Below are positions 58,564 through 64,000 of a DNA stretch of 64,000 nucleotides, piece by piece (the first letter of the stretch is position 1; every line of letters begins with the position of its first letter). A program made the position numbers and the translations under genes. The stretch is from Candidatus Peribacteraceae bacterium (GTDB lineage Bacteria; Patescibacteriota; Gracilibacteria; Peribacterales; Peribacteraceae): the NCBI GenBank assembly GCA_028699155.1, contig JAQVVD010000001.1, positions 29,603 through 93,602 of the forward strand. The letters are read 5' to 3'. Below the pieces are notes generated by a model. It did no database searches. It was not told where the DNA came from and was given only the letters and a program-made list of their open reading frames with translations.

Positions 58564-59808
58564 CTATTCGATTGGTTCAAACGAGAAGTCTTGGCTCGTT
58601 ATGCCCCACAATACTGCATGCTTGTAGGTGAATGGTTTTCCTTCTTTTGCCTGTGCGAAGAATGCAGGAATTTTCTCGAAGGGGATTACTGTGTTCGTAT
58701 ACGTTTCTTGCCCGTCAACTTCTCTGCGGTTCCAGGGCATTCCTTCCATCTTCTTATACGATACAGTCGCATCTATCACTATTCCCTCACTCGTCCATAC
58801 CGCCTTTGTGATATGCGGTGTCAGAGTCGTATCAACGACATTCACCCAGTCTATAGGCTTTTCTGCGCTCACCTTGTATGTAGTTCCATTGAGCATGATC
58901 CCTGTATCTGTGACCTTGAATTTCATTTGTTCATCGTTGAGTATGATCTCCTGTTCGGCTGCTTTGAGATCTGTGTCCTCCGGTAATTGTTTTGCGATGT
59001 CTGCAGGGCTCGGAACGGTTTCCGGAGCCTCTGCCTGGGCAGGCGCAGATGACGGTGCCGCTGTCGTGGCTCCGCCTCCCGCTACTGCAGCTTCTGCGTG
59101 CTTGCGCCAGTCTTCCTCTTTGGCTATCTGTTTCTCCGCCCACGGGCGCACTGTGCTGAGACCCCATCCCGCCAGGGCGGTAATGCCGAGCGCTGCGAGG
59201 ATGCCGCGCATCGCACCTCCTTTTCGCTTGCCTGTTTCTGCGTCTTTGGGACCACGGACAATTCTCCGCAAGAGGTAGAAAAGCCCTACACCTGCTGCGG
59301 CAATACCTGTATAGCGCAAGATTTTATCCGAAGTGTGAATGGTCGGATCCGTGAATATGGCCTTCTCCCTCCTTAGTAAATTCCATCCGCCCTCTACTCC
59401 TCCGCCGGCAACATTGCCGACGACTGCTCCAGCTGCCGTTCCCCATTCCTGTCCCCTCGACATAATGTTTGAGCTGCCCGTTCCGTTTGGCGCTGCCTCT
59501 GTCTGTGTTGGTGCGGCAGGCGGGGGAGGTTGTGCTTCACCTGGTGCGGTGGAAGATGCCAATTGTTCCAGCAGTGCAGTAATTACCTCCAGCCGGATGA
59601 TGTTCTTATCAGTTTCTGTCGTTTCTTCTACTTCTACTACACTCTTCATGTATTCGAGTTGCTGGCGCAGATCTGTCTTTTGGTCTGAATTCAATGCCTG
59701 ACATTCTTGTTTCAGGTTGGCGAGTTGTTCCTCTGTCGGTGTATTTTCGAGAGCTTCTACTCGTCTGAGTATGTTCTCTGCCGGCGTTTCCTGTGGTGCT
59801 GGTGCCAT
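58564..59808 (-). CDS. Hypothetical membrane protein of the same cluster (start at MAPAPQETPAENILRR)
   Basis: Two TM segments (ILRYTGIAAAGVGLFYLLRRIV; MRGILAALGITALAGWGLSTV), Pro/Ala linker, C-terminal beta-rich domain. Confidence 0.8.
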   Translation of the reverse strand: MAPAPQETPAENILRRVEALENTPTEEQLANLKQECQALNSDQKTDLRQQLEYMKSVVEVEETTETDKNIIRLEVITALLEQLASSTAPGEAQPPPPAAPTQTEAAPNGTGSSNIMSRGQEWGTAAGAVVGNVAGGGVEGGWNLLRREKAIFTDPTIHTSDKILRYTGIAAAGVGLFYLLRRIVRGPKDAETGKRKGGAMRGILAALGITALAGWGLSTVRPWAEKQIAKEEDWRKHAEAAVAGGGATTAAPSSAPAQAEAPETVPSPADIAKQLPEDTDLKAAEQEIILNDEQMKFKVTDTGIMLNGTTYKVSAEKPIDWVNVVDTTLTPHITKAVWTSEGIVIDATVSYKKMEGMPWNRREVDGQETYTNTVIPFEKIPAFFAQAKEGKPFTYKHAVLWGITSQDFSFEPIE

Positions 59809-59839
59809 GATAAAAGGGGGTAGAAAAGTGGGGAATTGA

Positions 59840-61270
59840 TTATGCGGTAGGCAAAGGTTCATCGATCCATGCGGATCCGTCCCATCTCCATTCCTGCCTG
59901 TCTTCCGCCTCAGGAATTTTCTCCGAAAGGATTTTGGCGATCTGTTCCGCGCCAAGTTGCATACTCTTCTCGTTGGTCGCGAGCATGCGGTTCGTCTGGG
60001 AGAAGACGGCGCGCGGCACATCTGTTTTCAATGATGGGTCGCCGACTTTCAGTGCGGTCACCCGCCCCCCCTGAATGGTGTTTGCCAGCGTTTCGATGTG
60101 TGCAGCTTCGGACGAGATCTTCTCAATCGATGCCGTGACTTTGGTTTTGCCGCCCTCTTTGCGCACTTCGATTTCCTCCTTCCCCGGCTCAATAACCACT
60201 TCGTCTACGGTCGGCATGAATTTGATTGATGGCGCCAGTTTCTCTGCTGTGGAGCCTGTGTTGAGCCGCTTGGCTGCTTTATCCACATCACTCTCTGCGA
60301 TTGTGAGAGACCATTTCCTATCCGTTCCTTTCTTTGCAGATGCAGGGGAACCAAAGTCAATCTTCTCCACTCCGAGTGCGGTTGCCAGTTCCGTCTGGAG
60401 CGTTTCTGCAGCAATTCTGGCTGCTTCCTCCGGGTTCCTGAGCGCAGCCATGGTCACAACAATCGGTTGAGTCATTGTGCCTTGGCCTGCGCTCTTCTGT
60501 ACATCTATAAAGGAGAGCGCCATTTGCTGGATTGCCTCCGGCGTGCGTTCCTCCGGTTTCCACCGCAGCCAGACGCTCTTGTCGAATTTTCCGTCGAAGG
60601 TGACGAGCGGCTTGGCGCCTGTGCCCTTCTCCGCATTCACAATTTCGTAGATCGCGTCCACTGCGTCCATCTGCGCCAGTTTCTCTGTGGCATTGGCTGC
60701 GATTCCGCCGAGCCCCGGAGTGTTTTCCGGAATGCCGAGTACCGATGGCGTTTTGAGTGCCCAGTACCATGCGCGCTTCGCGTAGTTTCCGATCATTCTG
60801 CCCAATTCGGCGCGCTTCTCCGGATCTGCCAGGTAGTTGTATGCCGCCGTTGCCGTCTCCCCGATCCACCCGCCCGCGTCTTTGAAAAAGCCGATGACTG
60901 TATTGGCTTGCTCTACGACGAAGTTCGATGCGCGCTCTGTGAGCGTCTCTTTTCTGCCCAGTTCGGGGAGGAGCTCGATGAGTGCAAGCCTGCCCTCAAG
61001 GAGCGTGAGTCGTTCATTGATTTCTTTCCCCTGTGTGATTGCGTCAATGCGTTTCTTTATTTCTTCCCTGAATTCCTGGAGCTTTGTTTCATCCTGCAAT
61101 TCCTCGCGGTTCTTGAGTTCCTTCGCGAGGGCTTCTAAGTCGTCGATCGTTTGCTCTTTGATCAGTTCCTCGATTTTAGTCCGACGCTCTTCCGGCGTCT
61201 GCAGCGCGATGACCTCTGCCACGATTTCCGCTGGATTCCGAGCCGGTACTGGTGTGGGTGTTTCTGGCAT
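59840..61270 (-). CDS. Hypothetical protein of the same cluster
   Basis: MPETPTPVPARNPAEIVAEVIALQTPEERRTKIEELIKEQTIDDLEALAKELKNREELQ... Confidence 0.82.
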   Translation of the reverse strand: MPETPTPVPARNPAEIVAEVIALQTPEERRTKIEELIKEQTIDDLEALAKELKNREELQDETKLQEFREEIKKRIDAITQGKEINERLTLLEGRLALIELLPELGRKETLTERASNFVVEQANTVIGFFKDAGGWIGETATAAYNYLADPEKRAELGRMIGNYAKRAWYWALKTPSVLGIPENTPGLGGIAANATEKLAQMDAVDAIYEIVNAEKGTGAKPLVTFDGKFDKSVWLRWKPEERTPEAIQQMALSFIDVQKSAGQGTMTQPIVVTMAALRNPEEAARIAAETLQTELATALGVEKIDFGSPASAKKGTDRKWSLTIAESDVDKAAKRLNTGSTAEKLAPSIKFMPTVDEVVIEPGKEEIEVRKEGGKTKVTASIEKISSEAAHIETLANTIQGGRVTALKVGDPSLKTDVPRAVFSQTNRMLATNEKSMQLGAEQIAKILSEKIPEAEDRQEWRWDGSAWIDEPLPTA

Positions 61271-61279
61271 AGAGTTTTT

Positions 61280-62476
61280 TTAAGCAATGGATTCGAGGGC
61301 GAGTGCGGGGCTGTCGCTCAGTTGGATATTCGCATTACCGAATTTCTTCACGATATGTTCATCCAATTTCTTCTCCACGGTTAGTCCTGCCACCTGGAAT
61401 TTGATGCGCAGATCCGCGGCGACATCGGTGGGTGCGAGGAGCTTGATCGCTTCCACCGTTCCCGTGATTTTCTTACTCTTACCATCGATGGTGATTTTCT
61501 CCTTTGAAATCGTGACCTGTTTCCCCTCAATTTTGAGCGGCGTTTCTTTGGTGACTTCAAATTCCTTGTTCTGTTCCAGGCCTTCGAGCTCAAAGAGCTT
61601 CTTGGTTCCCTGTGCTGCTTCCTGTACCGCGACCTGTTCGCGCTGCGCAAAAATCCCCGCGACTGTCGGCGCCTCCTCTGTGAATGCCTCTCCTCTTGCC
61701 GACAATTCCTTCTTTCTGCGGAGCCATGCCTTGTAGGATCGCATCCATTCGCTCTTCACCTGTGCGAGCTCTGTGGGATTCTCCAGTTGCTTCCTCTGCT
61801 GCACATTCAGGCCGCCATCAGGAGACTTCGCGCGAGCGAGAGCCGTATCCCACCGCAGGTTGCCCGCCGTGTCTTCCATGCCGGGCAGTTTTTCCACCAT
61901 GCCGGCGACGAAGGATTTGATCATGCCAATGATGAAGTCGCGTACGTTGGCGATCTGTTCAGGCGTCAAATTCATTTTGAATCTTTCGGCTATTTCCCTG
62001 ATTGCGCCATCCGGCAGTTTCTCCGCTGCGAACTGCTCAATCCGTTCGGAGATCTGCGTGTAGAAGGACTTCTTTTCCGGCACAGTTTCCGCCGTACCCG
62101 CGAGGTATGTGTCCACGGCGCCGATTTCATCCGCCAGCTGGTCTATGTCCGCTCGGGCGTCTTTCTGCTCCTTGAGCATTTCTACGATTGCCGTTGTATC
62201 CGGCGCCGTGCTTTCCTGTCCTATGTGCTCAATGAGCTCGAGCAGTTCCGGATCGTTGAATGCACTGCCGTTTACGATTTCTTCCAGTTTTCCCGCCTCT
62301 GCGAGCGCGCCGATCAGCTCCTGCGCCGCTTGATCCTGCTCCTCCTCCTTCTGTTCCGGATTTCCGATGGAGGATCTCAGCGCGGAGAGTGCGTTCCTTA
62401 TCCGCTCCGCCACTTTGCGTGCTTCCTGTTCTTTGCCTTCCGGAATCCTCGGCGTTTCTGGTGAAGGTGTCGTCAT
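61280..62476 (-). CDS. Hypothetical protein of the same cluster
   Basis: MTTPSPETPRIPEGKEQEARKVAERIRNALSALRSSIGNPEQKEEEQDQAAQELIGALAEAGKLEEIV... Confidence 0.82.
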   Translation of the reverse strand: MTTPSPETPRIPEGKEQEARKVAERIRNALSALRSSIGNPEQKEEEQDQAAQELIGALAEAGKLEEIVNGSAFNDPELLELIEHIGQESTAPDTTAIVEMLKEQKDARADIDQLADEIGAVDTYLAGTAETVPEKKSFYTQISERIEQFAAEKLPDGAIREIAERFKMNLTPEQIANVRDFIIGMIKSFVAGMVEKLPGMEDTAGNLRWDTALARAKSPDGGLNVQQRKQLENPTELAQVKSEWMRSYKAWLRRKKELSARGEAFTEEAPTVAGIFAQREQVAVQEAAQGTKKLFELEGLEQNKEFEVTKETPLKIEGKQVTISKEKITIDGKSKKITGTVEAIKLLAPTDVAADLRIKFQVAGLTVEKKLDEHIVKKFGNANIQLSDSPALALESIA

Positions 62477-62492
62477 GGCAGGATGGTTGTAA

Positions 62493-62723
62493 TTAAGCGG
62501 GTTGGCCTTTACGGAAGTATGACTGCGTCGCTTTTCCGATCAGGGAGAGATAGTTCTGGATTTGCTCGTTCCACTGGATTTTCGCTGCGCGATGCAGGAT
62601 TGCGATCAGTCGCTCCTTCTGCTGCGGGGTCATCTTCGGCAGGCTGGTTGCCCAGTAGGACTTCTCTGCCTCTGTGAGGAGTTGGCTTTTCTGGACGAGT
62701 GATGCAAGTTCAATGTCCGTCAT
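62493..62723 (-). CDS. Small hypothetical protein, first gene of the cluster
   Basis: MTDIELASLVQKSQLLTEAEKSYWATSLPKMTPQQKERLIAILHRAAKIQWNEQIQNYLSLIGKATQSYFRKGQPA. Confidence 0.75.
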   Translation of the reverse strand: MTDIELASLVQKSQLLTEAEKSYWATSLPKMTPQQKERLIAILHRAAKIQWNEQIQNYLSLIGKATQSYFRKGQPA

Positions 62724-62804
62724 ACGAAATTTGTGTGAGTATCGTAGTATTGTACCAAATTTTGGCTCTTTTCACAATCCTCAATCATCCCCTACACTAC
62801 ATCT

Positions 62805-63623
62805 ATGAAGCAGTACCTTGATTTCCTCCGGTACGTCCTGGAGAACGGTTCGGAAAAATCCGACAGGACTGGCACGGGTACGAAGAGTATTTTTGGCTAC
62901 CAGATGCGGTTTAATCTGAATGACGGTTTCCCGCTTCTCACCACGAAAAAACTCCACACCCGTTCGATCATCCATGAGCTCCTCTGGTTCCTGAAAGGGG
63001 ATACGAATATCGGGTACCTCCACGACCAGAAAGTGGGCATCTGGGATGAGTGGGCGATGGAAGGCGGGGATCTGGGGCCGCTCTACGGCAAACAGTGGCG
63101 CGATTTTGGCGGGGTGGACCAGATTTCTTGGGTGCTCAATGAGATGAAAAAGAATCCCGATTCCCGGCGTCTCATCGTTTCTGCCTGGAATCCGCAGTAC
63201 ATACCGGATGCCTCCGTAAGCCCGCAGGAGAATGTGAAACAAGGACGCATGGCGCTCGCTCCCTGCCACTGTCTCTTCCAGTTCTACGTGGTGGATGGAC
63301 GGCTCTCCTGCCAACTCTACCAGCGCAGCGCCGATATCTTCCTCGGCGTGCCGTTCAACATTGCTTCCTACGCCATCCTCACCCATATGATTGCGCAGGT
63401 CTGCGGATATGCGGTGGGGGATTTCGTACACACGTTCGGCGATGCGCACATCTACAGTAACCACATGGAGCAGGTGCATGAGCAGCTCTCGCGCCAGCCT
63501 CGCGCGCTCCCGCAGCTTACATTGAATCCTGCGCGCACCTCCATCTTCGACTTCACCTTCGAGGATTTTGAGATCCTCAATTACGATCCGCATCCGGGGA
63601 TTAAAGCTCCCATAGCCGTATAG
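62805..63623 (+). CDS. thyA: Thymidylate synthase
   Basis: [69 protein letters not shown]...[12 protein letters not shown]...[18 protein letters not shown]. Confidence 0.98.
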   Translation: MKQYLDFLRYVLENGSEKSDRTGTGTKSIFGYQMRFNLNDGFPLLTTKKLHTRSIIHELLWFLKGDTNIGYLHDQKVGIWDEWAMEGGDLGPLYGKQWRDFGGVDQISWVLNEMKKNPDSRRLIVSAWNPQYIPDASVSPQENVKQGRMALAPCHCLFQFYVVDGRLSCQLYQRSADIFLGVPFNIASYAILTHMIAQVCGYAVGDFVHTFGDAHIYSNHMEQVHEQLSRQPRALPQLTLNPARTSIFDFTFEDFEILNYDPHPGIKAPIAV

Positions 63624-63657
63624 GGATGAGGGATTTGAGTACTAGGGATTTGGGATG
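63621..63657 (+). repeat. Heptad repeat, GGGATTA flavour with GTACT octamer
   Basis: TAGGGATG AGGGATT TGAGTACT AGGGATT TGGGATG. Confidence 0.75.
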
Positions 63658-63891
63658 TACGATGATTTGCCAATGAAATCTTTCGCAGATCTCAAAGCTT
63701 GGCAGGAAGGTATGGATCTTGTTGCAGAGGTGTATCGTCTTACAGCTTTGCTGCCTAGGTCCGAGCAGTTTGGGTTGTCTTCGCAGCTCAAGCGTGCATC
63801 GACCAGTATTGTGGCCAATATCGCCGAAGGGTTTGGCAGATATTCTTATGCTGATAAGGCGCACAAATATGTTAGGCTCATGAAACGTTAA
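63655..63891 (+). pseudogene. Truncated four-helix-bundle (S23/IVP-like) protein
   Basis: MKSFADLKAWQEGMDLVAEVYRLTALLPRSEQFGLSSQLKRASTSIVANIAEGFGRYSYADKAHKYVRLMKR*; family members normally continue for ~40 more residues. Confidence 0.75.
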
Positions 63892-63926
63892 GCAGCATCT
63901 GAGGTATCATTTACCTCATCCTGCTC

Positions 63927-64000
63927 ATGAAAAACCGTTACTCCTTCCGTTCCCGAATTTCAGAGAAGAAATTTCGACAGCTTGTGAGACTGTTTGCGAT
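63927..64000 (+). mobile_element. Start of an IS1595-like transposase, cut by the window edge
   Basis: MKNRYSFRSRISEKKFRQLVRLFA...; preceded by imperfect inverted repeat AGCAGCATCTGAGGTA tcatt TACCTCATCCTGCT. Confidence 0.6.

Overview
The window is a compact, gene-dense bacterial chromosome segment using the standard code (UGA is a stop: ATGA gene overlaps and many TGA ends). Its gene content looks like a Candidate Phyla Radiation/Patescibacteria genome, possibly Peregrinibacteria-like; that placement is an inference. Confident content: a V/A-type ATPase operon on the minus strand (G/H-I-K-E-C-F-orf59-A-B-orf-D, ~8.0-17.9 kb); infC-rpmI-rplT; prfB with an intact +1 programmed frameshift site; a single-fold histone-like protein; tRNA-Ser(CGA); flavodoxin plus 2-oxoacid:ferredoxin oxidoreductase; trmD; gpmI; wecB and wecG-like glycosyl genes; guaA of the long eukaryote-like type; an ECF sigma plus FecR-domain protein; efp, gatB, def, nth; pyrK/pyrD/pyrG; a membrane pyrophosphatase; proS; thyA. 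The two most unusual signals are (1) dispersed short repeats with strict 7-bp periodicity in at least five sequence flavours, often arranged as inverted arms that could fold into hairpins. Some lie between genes and others are translated in-frame inside wecB, an O-antigen-ligase-like gene, guaA, korA and a PD-(D/E)XK nuclease, and they bracket a four-helix-bundle (S23/IVP-like) gene that splits pyrK from pyrD. (2) A six-gene minus-strand cluster (52.96-62.72 kb) of unrecognised proteins, including one of 1679 aa, with shared Pro/Thr-rich N-termini and helix/TM/beta-like architecture. The right edge carries a truncated four-helix-bundle gene followed by the start of an IS1595-like transposase. 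No searches were run; family calls are from reading the translations.
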